64,000 nt of DNA from RCC1774 sp050330855 (GTDB lineage: Bacteria; Cyanobacteriota; Cyanobacteriia; Thermosynechococcales; Thermosynechococcaceae): assembly GCA_050330855.1 (NCBI GenBank), contig JBHJNL010000050.1, positions 1 to 64,000 on the forward strand, written 5' to 3'. The position numbers were made by a program, and so were the translations under genes. This document shows positions 45,133 to 53,858 of the stretch, piece by piece (the stretch's first letter is position 1; each line of letters opens with the position of its first letter). The notes beneath the pieces were generated by a model. That model was not told the origin of the DNA. It did not search any database and worked only from the letters and a program-made list of their open reading frames with translations.

Positions 45133-46263
45133 ATGGATCTTTATCGGCAGGCGTTGCGCCCATTATTGTTCTCAGGTTTAAAAGCAGATCCTGAAGCGGT
45201 TCATCAGCAGTTTATGCAAACCTGCAGATGGCTGAACCAACGTTGCGATCGCACCCCTATCTCTGATCTCCTACAGCGCTGGGGCAAGTCCTGCAGTGTT
45301 GAAGATATTCGCCTATCGCAAACGCTCTGGGGGTTAGAGTTTCCGAACCCGTTGGGGTTGGCGGCAGGCTTTGATAAAGATGGGGTGGCGACGAACCTCT
45401 GGCCTAGCTTTGGCTTTGGCTTTGCCGAGGTGGGAACCGTGACGCTACAGGCCCAGCCGGGTAACCCCAAGCCTCGATTGTTTCGTCTGCCTCAAGATCA
45501 AGCCGCCATTAATCGAATGGGCTTTAATAACCAGGGGGCTGAACAGATGGCGGCTGTGCTGGCCGCTTCAGCGCCGCATCGATCCCATGATGCCCCCGTG
45601 GGCATTAATCTGGGCAAGTCTAAGGTGACGCCCCTAGAGCAGGCGACTGAGGACTATGTGGGTAGCTTTCGGTTGCTCAAGCCCTATGGGGACTATTTTG
45701 TGGTCAATGTGAGTTCACCCAATACGCCAGGGTTGCGATCGCTCCAGGCCACTGAGCAGCTTGAGCCGATCTTGGCGGCGCTCCAGAATGAAAACACTGA
45801 TGATAAGCCGCTCCTGGTTAAGATTGCACCGGATTTAGCTTGGGACGATATTGATGCGATCGCAACCCTAGCCCAATCCCATCACCTCGCCGGGATCATT
45901 GCGACCAACACCACCATTGAACGCCAAGGCTTAAAAACGCAGCATCTGGTCACGGGCAACTCACCGGAGCAAGAGGCCGGTGGCCTGAGCGGTGCCCCGG
46001 TACGACCGCGATCGACAGCAGTGATTCGCTATCTCTGGCAGCAAACCCAGGGCCAACTGCCCATTATTGGGGTCGGCGGTATTTTCACCGGAGCCGATGC
46101 TTGGGAAAAATTAGCGGCAGGGGCGAGCTTACTGCAGGTCTACACCGGCTGGACCTACGGTGGCCCCTGGATGGTACGGCAAATTTTGGCAGAATTGCTT
46201 GATCAATTAGAACGCAAAAAATTATCGGATATCTCTAGCGCGGTTGGTTCTGAGCATCGCTAG
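45133..46263 (+). CDS. pyrD: Dihydroorotate dehydrogenase (quinone)
   Basis: 376 residues, class 2, membrane-associated enzyme of pyrimidine synthesis. It has NPLGLAAGFDKDG, INRMGFNNQGA, the catalytic Ser in NVSSPNTPGLR, and phosphate-binding IIGVGGIFTGADA. The N-terminal helices that bind quinone are present. Its last bases overlap the convergent gene at 46260. Confidence 0.94.
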   Translation: MDLYRQALRPLLFSGLKADPEAVHQQFMQTCRWLNQRCDRTPISDLLQRWGKSCSVEDIRLSQTLWGLEFPNPLGLAAGFDKDGVATNLWPSFGFGFAEVGTVTLQAQPGNPKPRLFRLPQDQAAINRMGFNNQGAEQMAAVLAASAPHRSHDAPVGINLGKSKVTPLEQATEDYVGSFRLLKPYGDYFVVNVSSPNTPGLRSLQATEQLEPILAALQNENTDDKPLLVKIAPDLAWDDIDAIATLAQSHHLAGIIATNTTIERQGLKTQHLVTGNSPEQEAGGLSGAPVRPRSTAVIRYLWQQTQGQLPIIGVGGIFTGADAWEKLAAGASLLQVYTGWTYGGPWMVRQILAELLDQLERKKLSDISSAVGSEHR

Positions 46264-47567
46264 CCCAGAACCGATACAAAGGAAAAATCAAAGCGACCAA
46301 AGTGTGCGCTCCAGGCAAGGTTGAGCTTTTCTAGGCAGGCCACCAGCCACTTCACCGAGGCCTGTTGCTTGGATTCATAGTGGTTAAACAGCAGCGCAAA
46401 GCGATTTTCTAGGTAGGGCTTTATTTTCTTGCACAGGAGTACGAGCTTAAGCAATATCCCCACCGTCGCCGTGGAACCCACGTTATTGATTAAATCCATA
46501 AATATAAAGTGGTGGGGCTGCTGACGACTTTCAATCACCAAGAAGTTGAGCAGCCGATTGCAGGTTCTTGCCAATAGAAAGTCACTCATCGGGCGATGAT
46601 TATATTCTGGCAATAGCTGATCAAACTGCTGCTGAAGCTGTTGATTGAATCGACTGCGGCCAAACTTAGGATCGACCGAGGCCACTAAATAGTCATATAG
46701 ATTCTTTTTAAAGCCGAGGTAAGACTGCGTGGCTTGATTGCGGAGCATGAAGTGCTTGGCAACATCTCGGTAAGATCCCTGACGGTCTACTCGGCCCACG
46801 TAGTGCTTCAGGGTGTCGCACAGTTCACCATCGGTGAGTAAGGTTGGATTCTTGGACTGGATGAGTTGCCCCGTGACCGGCAAAATGAGCTGTGTGTGCG
46901 GGGCGGACTGAATGATTCGCCCTGATGTCGTTGAACGTTTGACAATGCCGGTGAGGTAGTGGGATAAATCTAGCTCGAACCGCTCCTGCGCCTGCTGGCG
47001 AGCTTCGCGAACGCTGGTTTGGTGCTCTTGGCTGTCTTCTTGCGAAACGAGGCAGTGTTGATAGAGATAGGGATAGCGGCGCAGAATGGTACTCAAGGGC
47101 CGACTGGCCGATGCTGTTGTTTGGGGGGCAATAAACTCAGCAAAACGACGAAGGCGTTGAAAGTAAGTACTTTGAGCAAACTGCTGCAGAAGAGATCGCA
47201 ACCGAGTGGTCGCTCGACTGCGGCCCAAGGTGGCGGGGGTTGCCGTCATGTGACTGAGAACACCGACTAGCTCTGGGATCATATCTCTGCAGTCGGGTTG
47301 ATTTTGCCAAGAGTTCACTAAGATATAGCAGCAACGATTGAAAAAAAGAGCAAACTCTTCTTTCCCTTGAGTTGAGACTACGATCTGATTTAAGGCTGCT
47401 TTAACGGTGGAATCTGGATACTGCACTCCTGAAATAAATAACGTGTGAAAGCGCTTGAGGACCGCGTTGGGTGACTCACTCCGCACGCAGTGGAGCAGGT
47501 GCTCATAAATCGTCTCTTTATGCGCTTCTATATTGGTGCTTTGATATCGACTCGTTCGGGAGTTCAC
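46260..47567 (-). CDS. Cyanobacterial protein of unknown function
   Basis: A 435-residue soluble helical protein without a recognisable domain, signal or membrane segment. It is rich in Arg and Gln, with YPYLYQHCLVSQEDSQEHQT and LHCVRSESPNAVLKRFHTLF as notable segments. The full-length frame with normal codon use supports a real gene. It overlaps pyrD by four bases tail to tail. Confidence 0.7.
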   Translation of the reverse strand: MNSRTSRYQSTNIEAHKETIYEHLLHCVRSESPNAVLKRFHTLFISGVQYPDSTVKAALNQIVVSTQGKEEFALFFNRCCYILVNSWQNQPDCRDMIPELVGVLSHMTATPATLGRSRATTRLRSLLQQFAQSTYFQRLRRFAEFIAPQTTASASRPLSTILRRYPYLYQHCLVSQEDSQEHQTSVREARQQAQERFELDLSHYLTGIVKRSTTSGRIIQSAPHTQLILPVTGQLIQSKNPTLLTDGELCDTLKHYVGRVDRQGSYRDVAKHFMLRNQATQSYLGFKKNLYDYLVASVDPKFGRSRFNQQLQQQFDQLLPEYNHRPMSDFLLARTCNRLLNFLVIESRQQPHHFIFMDLINNVGSTATVGILLKLVLLCKKIKPYLENRFALLFNHYESKQQASVKWLVACLEKLNLAWSAHFGRFDFSFVSVLG

Positions 47568-47873
47568 TGATTTTTACTCTCGCCTTATTAGAAAATCTCG
47601 ATTAAAGGAACACCTACCCATGAATGAACAGCGTCGTCACAATGGCTCGTAGAGGCCCAAAGCAATACGTCTAGGAACATTGATGGCAACCACTGTTGCG
47701 TCACGGGGCGATCAGCATAGAGCGGGTTCGGTTGAGCATCAAGCAGGGAGTAGAGTCGAGGTATCTCTATATCATTAAAGATACCCATACCTTTACTAGG
47801 ATATATAGGCTTCAAGCTAGAGGGTGTGATATATCGCACCTATTTGGGTGACGAAGATCACCGCTTAGATCTT
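47568..47873. other. Intergenic, no clear gene
   Basis: A 306-base gap. An 83-codon minus frame exists (47588-47839) but has no ribosome site and unusual composition, so I do not call it. GGTGTGATATATCGCACC (47822-47839) is an inverted repeat and could be an operator or the core of a hairpin. Confidence 0.4.
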
Positions 47874-49928
47874 CTATCTCGACTCTGCCACCAGTGGTTT
47901 TGTTTCAGAACAGGTGACTTCTGGCTGCAGCGATCGCTCCACCCTCGGCTGCCCCACTGAATAGGTGACGGCATAGCTACGGGCCAACAGCCACAGCCAC
48001 AGTGCTGGCGCTCGTTTTTCAACCAAGGGTTGTATGCGGCGCACAAACTTTGGGAACCAGTTCCGCAGAAGGGTATTGACCAAGCTGGCGAAAGTAAAGC
48101 TCCAATAGCTACCGATCCAGCGCACAAAGTCCTTGGCTCCCACCACGGTCCAGATCCAAAACAGTAGAATGGGGTTTGTCCAAGCGGCCTTGAGTGCCAT
48201 CTTGTTGAGGGCTAACCAGCCAAACCGATCCTTGATGAAGGCTTCTGCTTGGGGCTGGGGTTCTTGGGCCAAAATCTCAAAAAATGTATTGAGCATGGAG
48301 TTGACTCTGGCTGGAGGTAGATGTCTGCCCGTGGGCACCATCATGCCCCGTGAAAAGAGCCAGGTTACGGCAATATTGCTTTGATAGGCGCGAATTTGCT
48401 CTAGATGCTGGGCCTGCCAAAGATCATGGCGCAGAGCGGTCGCCAGGAGATCAGTGAGACGAGGCAGATTGCGAACCAGGGAACCAAAGCCGGTGAAAAT
48501 GAGAGGAGACTGCAGAGAGGCGGAGTCACCAATGGAGACGAGACGGTCGAAGGCAATGTTGCGATCGCGACTATCCCCACTAAAGTGACCTGGAATGTAG
48601 CCAAACGTTGGCTTTATCCAGGTGATTTGGTCTAAGTCACAGCGCCGATACTCGGGCAAAATCGTGAAAAAATCTTCGTACATCTCTAATAGCGACCCTG
48701 GGTTATCGGGATGGACCTGATGGTAGTGAAATAGATACACCGTCAGCTCATCATTAGCCGCCGGAAACAGTTCCCAAATGAGCTGCCGCCCCCGCGAAAT
48801 ATCACCATGACTATTGAGAACATCGCCATACTCAGAGTCCCAGACCTCTTTGTCTAAACCCTTAAGCACCGCGCCCACCGTGGGACACACGCTCTCAAAA
48901 GATCGTCCACCGTTGAGCTGCCATGCAATCGGGGACGCCGTCCCCATCGCATCTACCAAAAATCGTCCCGTCACTTGCTGTTCCTGGTTGGTCGGCAGAT
49001 TCGTTACGGTACAGGTCACGCCTTCCGGCGTCACGTCCGCGCGGCTAAATTCGGTTTGGTCCCAGATCTCGCCGCCTGCATGGCGTAGCTTTTCACCACA
49101 GAGACGAAGGAGCTTTTCAGAATCTAGGGCAATATTTAGCACCGTCGGCGTTCGCAGCACCGAAGACTTTAGATGTTCGGAATTATTCCCGTCAAAAAAC
49201 TTATGGAACCCATCACCGTATTCCCGTGCGATCAGGCTCTCAAATTCAGCCTGAGTAAAGAGTCCCAAATCTAAAAGACTCTGGAACTCATTGCGAGAGA
49301 TATTCCATTCTCGATTCATGCGGCCAAAGGGCATCCGCTCAATGAGTAGAACCCGATATCCCAGACGCGCCATCACGGCAGCATGAACAACGCCTAAAGC
49401 ACCTCCGAGGTAAATCAGATCGTAAGCTGGTGGGTCTGGGAACTCTGCTGCTGTTCGGTGCGAAAAAACAACTTGGCGAGGCGTTTGGGGCTGCCTGACC
49501 CCTTCCTTCCAGCGCTGCTCCCACCAGTAGGCGCGGGTGAGGTCATACTCTCCATTGGGCATCCGTTGAAAATACTTGACGGTTTCAGGATATTCCGCTG
49601 CCAAGGCTACAAAGATGGATTCCTGCGCTCGGTCAAAGGCGGGGAGTTCAGGATACTGATAGGGAAATGTTGCTCTCAATTCCTGCTCAAGCTGTTGGAT
49701 GAGCTGCTTCTCTTGTTTGAGAGGCTGCTCACTCCAGCGAAAAACTTTGAGATAGGTGGTTCGCTGAAGGGGCCATACCACGATGGATAGCTCTCCAGAA
49801 CGATCCCGCACCCGACAGCCCGTGGCATTTAAAGTTTTAGTCCCGACCGGTTGAAAACAGTTGTGCAGCCAAGCCCTCACGGTGTCGGTGTCTGGGGTCG
49901 GAATTTCGAGATAAGAGAGTTCTTTCAT
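47874..49928 (-). CDS. cruP: CruP-type lycopene cyclase homologue (FAD oxidoreductase)
   Basis: 684 residues. An N-terminal extension (about 150 residues) precedes a Rossmann FAD site (DLIYLGGALGVVHAAVMARL) and the CruA/CruP signature FGRMNREWNISRNEFQSLLDLGLFT. The MNREWNISR form and the GDGFHKFFDGNN segment point to CruP and not CruA. CruA makes monocyclic carotenes. CruP is its paralogue, reported to limit carotenoid epoxide damage in plants, with no clear cyclase activity. C-terminal hydrophobic segments (residues about 585-640) suggest membrane association. Divergent from prfB. Confidence 0.78.
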   Translation of the reverse strand: MKELSYLEIPTPDTDTVRAWLHNCFQPVGTKTLNATGCRVRDRSGELSIVVWPLQRTTYLKVFRWSEQPLKQEKQLIQQLEQELRATFPYQYPELPAFDRAQESIFVALAAEYPETVKYFQRMPNGEYDLTRAYWWEQRWKEGVRQPQTPRQVVFSHRTAAEFPDPPAYDLIYLGGALGVVHAAVMARLGYRVLLIERMPFGRMNREWNISRNEFQSLLDLGLFTQAEFESLIAREYGDGFHKFFDGNNSEHLKSSVLRTPTVLNIALDSEKLLRLCGEKLRHAGGEIWDQTEFSRADVTPEGVTCTVTNLPTNQEQQVTGRFLVDAMGTASPIAWQLNGGRSFESVCPTVGAVLKGLDKEVWDSEYGDVLNSHGDISRGRQLIWELFPAANDELTVYLFHYHQVHPDNPGSLLEMYEDFFTILPEYRRCDLDQITWIKPTFGYIPGHFSGDSRDRNIAFDRLVSIGDSASLQSPLIFTGFGSLVRNLPRLTDLLATALRHDLWQAQHLEQIRAYQSNIAVTWLFSRGMMVPTGRHLPPARVNSMLNTFFEILAQEPQPQAEAFIKDRFGWLALNKMALKAAWTNPILLFWIWTVVGAKDFVRWIGSYWSFTFASLVNTLLRNWFPKFVRRIQPLVEKRAPALWLWLLARSYAVTYSVGQPRVERSLQPEVTCSETKPLVAESR

Positions 49929-50079
49929 ACCCGGTAGTGGGGAGGCAGTAGAGGACAGAGGACGAAGCTAACAGTGAGTGCTGACTGCTATTTAAACAAA
50001 TGTTACAAACAATTGTTACAAAAATTGGACGAGTTGTGTCCGCTACAATCAAAAAATTGTTAATAAGTGCCATAACTCA

Positions 50080-51196
50080 ATGGAAGCCTTAGATCTTAAA
50101 CGAGAGATTGCGACGTTATCTGATCGCCTGGGTAAAACCCAGGAGTATCTTTGACCTACCCGCCCTCAATGCTCAAATTACCGACCTAGAGCAGCTTGCT
50201 GCCCAGCCTGATTTCTGGAATGACCAAGACAGCGCCCAGCAAACGCTCCAAAACCTTAATGATCTCAAGGCCAATATCGACCAGCTCAAGCAGTGGCAAG
50301 ACACTCTAGAAGATTCTAGAGCTGTTTTAGAGCTACTAGAAATAGAAACCGATCAGGCACTCCTAGACGAAGCCGAGACCAACCTAAATACGCTAGGCCA
50401 CCAGCTCGACCAGTGGGAGCTACAGCGTCTGTTAGCTGGTCCCTACGACCAAAAGGGTGCCGTCCTTACTCTTAACGCAGGTGCAGGCGGCACAGATGCC
50501 CAGGATTGGGCTGAGATGCTATTACGCATGTACACGCGCTGGGCTGAACGCAAGGGCTACAAAATACAGCTTGCCGAGATCTCTGAGGGCGATGAAGCAG
50601 GGCTAAAGTCTGCCACCCTCGAAATTAGTGGTCGTTACGCCTATGGCTACCTGAAGTCAGAGAAGGGAACACATCGATTGGTGCGGATTTCACCTTTTAA
50701 TGCCAATGGCAAGCGCCAAACCAGCTTTGCTGGGGTTGAGATTATGCCTCAGATTGACGAAGAGGTTCAGGTCGATCTGCCGGACAAAGATCTAGAAATT
50801 ACCACCTCACTCTCTGGCGGTAAGGGCGGTCAAAACGTCAATAAGGTCGAGACGGCGGTGCGGGTTGTTCATTTGCCGACGGGATTAGCGGTTAGGTGTA
50901 CCCAGGAGCGATCGCAACTCCAGAACAAAGAAAAAGCCCTCGCTTTGCTCAAGGCCAAGCTGCTGATCATTGCCCAAGAACAAAAGGCCCAAGAAATCGC
51001 CGACATTCGCGGAGACATGGTGGAAGCCGCCTGGGGCAGTCAAATTCGGAACTATGTTTTTCATCCCTACCAAATGGTCAAAGATCTACGGACCAATGAG
51101 GAAACGACCGCCGTCGATAACGTCATGGATGGTGATTTAGACCCTTTTATTGAGGCCTATCTGCGGCAAGAAACCCAGATGACAGTTTCAGAATAG
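50080..51196 (+). CDS. prfB: Peptide chain release factor 2, with programmed +1 frameshift
   Basis: Ends translation at UGA and UAA. The first 24 codons run from ATG 50080 (MEALDLKREIATLSDRLGKT, QEYL) to an in-frame TGA at 50152-50154. The site reads AGGAG, three bases, CTT TGA C, the classic autoregulatory frameshift signal. Reading resumes at GAC 50153 (DLPALNAQITDLEQLA), giving 371 residues in total. The catalytic GGQ is in SGGKGGQNVNKVETAVR, and the stop-recognition region is intact (RISPFNANGKRQTSF). The site slows UGA termination when RF2 is scarce, which allows the shift. Confidence 0.95.
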
Positions 51197-51248
51197 TGGG
51201 GCTGTAGACAATGGAAAAATCAGAGTTATCACAAGAGGTGTATGGGGT

Positions 51249-51635
51249 ATGAGATGGCATCACAGGTTATCGAAAATACTGGTCGCGCTGACTGTTACTG
51301 CTGCGGGTGTATGTAGCCCATTGAGTCAAGTGAAAGCGAGCGAAGTCAGTGCAGGTTCCACCGCTGATCGCCAATGGGCACAGACGGGTCGATCTCAGGA
51401 GGGCAACACTGAACTAGAGTTGGGTAATCTATCTTTAACGCAAGTTCCTTCAGGGATTGGACAACTCACCAATCTGCGATCGCTTAGCCTCACTTGCAAT
51501 CAACTGAGCGGCCTACCGGCAGAAATTGGGCAACTGAATAATCTGCAAGTGCTTGACCTCGATAATAATCAACTATGCAGCCTACCTTTAGAGATCAGTC
51601 AACTGTCTAATCTGATAAAGCCTGTAGAGGGTTAA
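51249..51635 (+). CDS. Short exported leucine-rich-repeat protein
   Basis: 128 residues: a signal peptide (KILVALTVTAAGVCSPLSQVKA), then about three LRR units (LTQVPSGIGQLTNLRSLSLT, NQLSGLPAEIGQLNNLQVLD, NQLCSLPLEISQLSNL), ending soon after. LRR proteins usually carry more units, so this may be a truncated gene. A decayed LRR piece at 52893 supports local rearrangement. Confidence 0.7.
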   Translation: MRWHHRLSKILVALTVTAAGVCSPLSQVKASEVSAGSTADRQWAQTGRSQEGNTELELGNLSLTQVPSGIGQLTNLRSLSLTCNQLSGLPAEIGQLNNLQVLDLDNNQLCSLPLEISQLSNLIKPVEG

Positions 51636-51962
51636 GTAGGTGGAGATAATTAAACGTTGCCCTGAAGCCCAGAAAGCCCTGCTGCATCGTGATCGGGATG
51701 TTGATTAGTTTGAAGCATCTACTTATGAGTTCTGTAAATAACCTGAGTTCTGGATAAGCGCAAAGCCTTATTCTCTCGCTAGAACTTGAAATAGCAACGT
51801 CGGCCATTCACCCATGAGGATGGCTTTCCTCACTCTAGAATCTATCTAACTCTGGCTTGAACTGTCGCGGGGGACGTGGCTCCTGGATTTGGTCTAGCAT
51901 CCGGAAACAGCCCGATAGGATACGATCAGGCTAGATTCTTTGTGAATCATCAAGGATAAACA
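51636..51962. other. Intergenic with a duplicated segment
   Basis: A 327-base gap. Bases 51732-51755 (CTGTAAATAACCTGAGTTCT and four more) recur at 52951-52974 with two mismatches. The stretch around 51808-51840 also loosely resembles 52798-52830. No ORF or RNA gene is seen. The promoter of the next gene should be in the last 100 bases. Confidence 0.55.
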
Positions 51963-52316
51963 ATGCAAATTAAGGTAGAAGTTCCAGATGAGCTAGCGCT
52001 GCGACTAAGTTCACTACAGGACCAGTTGCCAGAGATTTTGGAGCTGGGCCTGCGAGAATGGCGTGCAGATACTCAATCTGGATTTTCTGGTTTAGCAGAA
52101 GTTCTAGAGTTTTTAGCGAGTCTTCCCTCACCAGAAGAGATGCTGGCACTAAAGCCTTCTGGAGTACTGCTGCAGCATATTGAAACACTACTGGAAAAGA
52201 ATAGGACAGTTGGGCTAACGGCTGAAGAAGAGCGACTGTGGCAGCAATATGAATATGTTGAGCATTTAGTGCGAGTTGCAAAAGCAAAAGCCTTGGTAAG
52301 GCTCAATGCGGCCTAG
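51963..52316 (+). CDS. Small protein paired with an HNH nuclease
   Basis: 117 residues, acidic and helical. It opens MQIKVEVPDELALRLSSLQD, a beta strand and helix like those at the N-terminus of many antitoxins, and continues LPEILELGLREW. No known domain. The HNH gene begins three bases after its stop. The arrangement suggests a regulator or antitoxin for the nuclease. That role is inference. Confidence 0.7.
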   Translation: MQIKVEVPDELALRLSSLQDQLPEILELGLREWRADTQSGFSGLAEVLEFLASLPSPEEMLALKPSGVLLQHIETLLEKNRTVGLTAEEERLWQQYEYVEHLVRVAKAKALVRLNAA

Positions 52317-52319
52317 CGA

Positions 52320-52742
52320 ATGAGTAAGACCTACGTAACGGCTGCGCTCAGGCGGTTGGTCTGTGAACGTGCCCATTATGCTTGCGAATATTGCTTGACG
52401 CCTGAGATTGCGGTTCTCATTCCTCACCAGATCGATCATGTTATTGCCGAGAAACATGGTGGACAGACGAATGAAGAGAATTTAGCGTTAGCCTGCACCC
52501 TTTGTAATAAGCACAAAGGCAGTGACCTTTCTTCAATTGATCCGAGTAGCGGGGAGACCGTAAGACTATATCGGCCTCGTGGCGATCTCTGGCATGTTCA
52601 TTTCCAGTTCAAGGAGGGCAAAATCTTACCGCAGACTGCTATCGGACGCGTGACAGTGCGGTTGTTGCAAATCAATCTTCCTGAAAGGGTAGAAGAACGA
52701 AAGGTGCTGTCACAAGCCAATGTTCTAAGAAATGGACTGTGA
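52320..52742 (+). CDS. HNH endonuclease
   Basis: 140 residues. The HNH core is compact: CEYCLTP, the general-base His in QIDHVIAEKHGG, then NEENLALACTLCNKHKG, with four Cys forming the structural zinc knuckle. The family includes McrA-like restriction nucleases, homing enzymes and toxins. It is tightly linked to the 117-residue gene upstream, and the pair lies between direct repeats. Confidence 0.87.
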   Translation: MSKTYVTAALRRLVCERAHYACEYCLTPEIAVLIPHQIDHVIAEKHGGQTNEENLALACTLCNKHKGSDLSSIDPSSGETVRLYRPRGDLWHVHFQFKEGKILPQTAIGRVTVRLLQINLPERVEERKVLSQANVLRNGL

Positions 52743-53094
52743 TACCTTGTTCCCTTTACTTAATTCTTCTGAGAACATCTTGCAGCAATAGCTCTGGTCA
52801 TGCACCCATAAAGTTGGCTTGCTTTGCCCTGAAATCAAGCTACCGCATCTGACCTACCATAATCCCCTCTCCAGGAGGGATTGAAACGCATCCTACCGAC
52901 AGAATTCGGTCAATGACCAATCTGCGAGAGTCTGTAGAGCATTACGAGGCCTGCAAATAACCTGAGTTCTAGATCAGCAGCAAGTTTGATACTTTTCATA
53001 CATCCTCTAACTGTCAGCCTGTTCTGAGCAGAACGTTTAAAATTAACTATATTCGTGCGGTCCAAGCCCACATCATTTTTAGGAGCTGCATTCC
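52743..53094. other. Intergenic with CRISPR-repeat-like sequence and LRR relic
   Basis: A 352-base gap with three things in it. Bases 52859-52887 end in GGGATTGAAAC and contain an ATCCCCTC/GAGGGAT palindrome, like a single cyanobacterial CRISPR repeat. Bases 52893-52930 are a decayed LRR segment (LPTEFGQ in one frame, then TNLR in the next, with one base lost). Bases 52951-52974 repeat the segment at 51732. AGGAG before 53095 belongs to the next gene. Confidence 0.55.
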
Positions 53095-53757
53095 ATGTCT
53101 GAGTATCAACCTGAATTTCTAACCTCTGAACAGCTTCTTGCTCACCTGCAGTGGCGCTATGCCGTCAAAAAGTTTGACCCCAGCCGCGAAATTGCCCCAG
53201 CCGATTGGCATACCCTAGAGCAAAGCCTAATCTTGTCGCCCTCTTCCTTTGGCCTACAGCCCTGGAAATTTTTTGTGGTGAAAACCCCTGAGCTTCGTCA
53301 GCAGCTTGTTGAGTTTTCCTGGGGGCAAACCCAGGTAGTCGATGCCTCGCATTTGGTGGTTTTAGCCATTAAAACCCAGGTCGATGAAGCCTATGTTGAT
53401 CACTACATTCAGCGCACGGCAGAACTTCGGCAAATGCCTGCCGAAAACTTGGCTCCCTTTGCCAAAGTAATCAAAGACTTTCTCGGTCGCATGTCAGCCG
53501 AAGATCTCAACGCCTGGGCAAAACTTCAGGTCTATATTGCCCTCGGCCAATTGATGACCAGTGCTGCCCATCTGGGCATTGATACCTGCCCCATGGAAGG
53601 CTTTGTCCCTGAAAAGTATGATCAGGTTCTGGGGCTAACTGCCAAGGGGTATTCAGCAGCCGTTCTCTGTCCTGTGGGCTACCGCGACCCCAGTGACCCC
53701 TATGCTCAAAATGCAAAGGTTCGGTTTAGCCAAGATGAGATGATTGAGGTGCTGTAG
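53095..53757 (+). CDS. Nitroreductase-family NAD(P)H-dependent oxidoreductase
   Basis: 220-residue FMN enzyme. The family blocks RYAVKKFDPSREI, LSPSSFGLQPWKFFVV and a C-terminal GIDTCPMEGFVPEKYDQVLGL match the NfsB-like nitroreductase/dihydropteridine reductase group. It probably works as a cytoplasmic dimer on quinones or nitro compounds; the physiological substrate is unknown. AGGAG lies 10 bases before the ATG. Confidence 0.88.
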   Translation: MSEYQPEFLTSEQLLAHLQWRYAVKKFDPSREIAPADWHTLEQSLILSPSSFGLQPWKFFVVKTPELRQQLVEFSWGQTQVVDASHLVVLAIKTQVDEAYVDHYIQRTAELRQMPAENLAPFAKVIKDFLGRMSAEDLNAWAKLQVYIALGQLMTSAAHLGIDTCPMEGFVPEKYDQVLGLTAKGYSAAVLCPVGYRDPSDPYAQNAKVRFSQDEMIEVL

Positions 53758-53858
53758 AAGCGACGCTTTGTAACGAGTCCTTGCCGCAGGTCGGGCAATT
53801 CGAGTCAATCGTTCAGGATTTGTTAGGATTTGCACAGATTCTGTCATATCAAAACTGC

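Noticed and set aside
47588..47839. 83-codon minus frame between the unknown gene and cruP
   Set aside because: No ribosome site and no recognisable pattern; the DNA looks intergenic.
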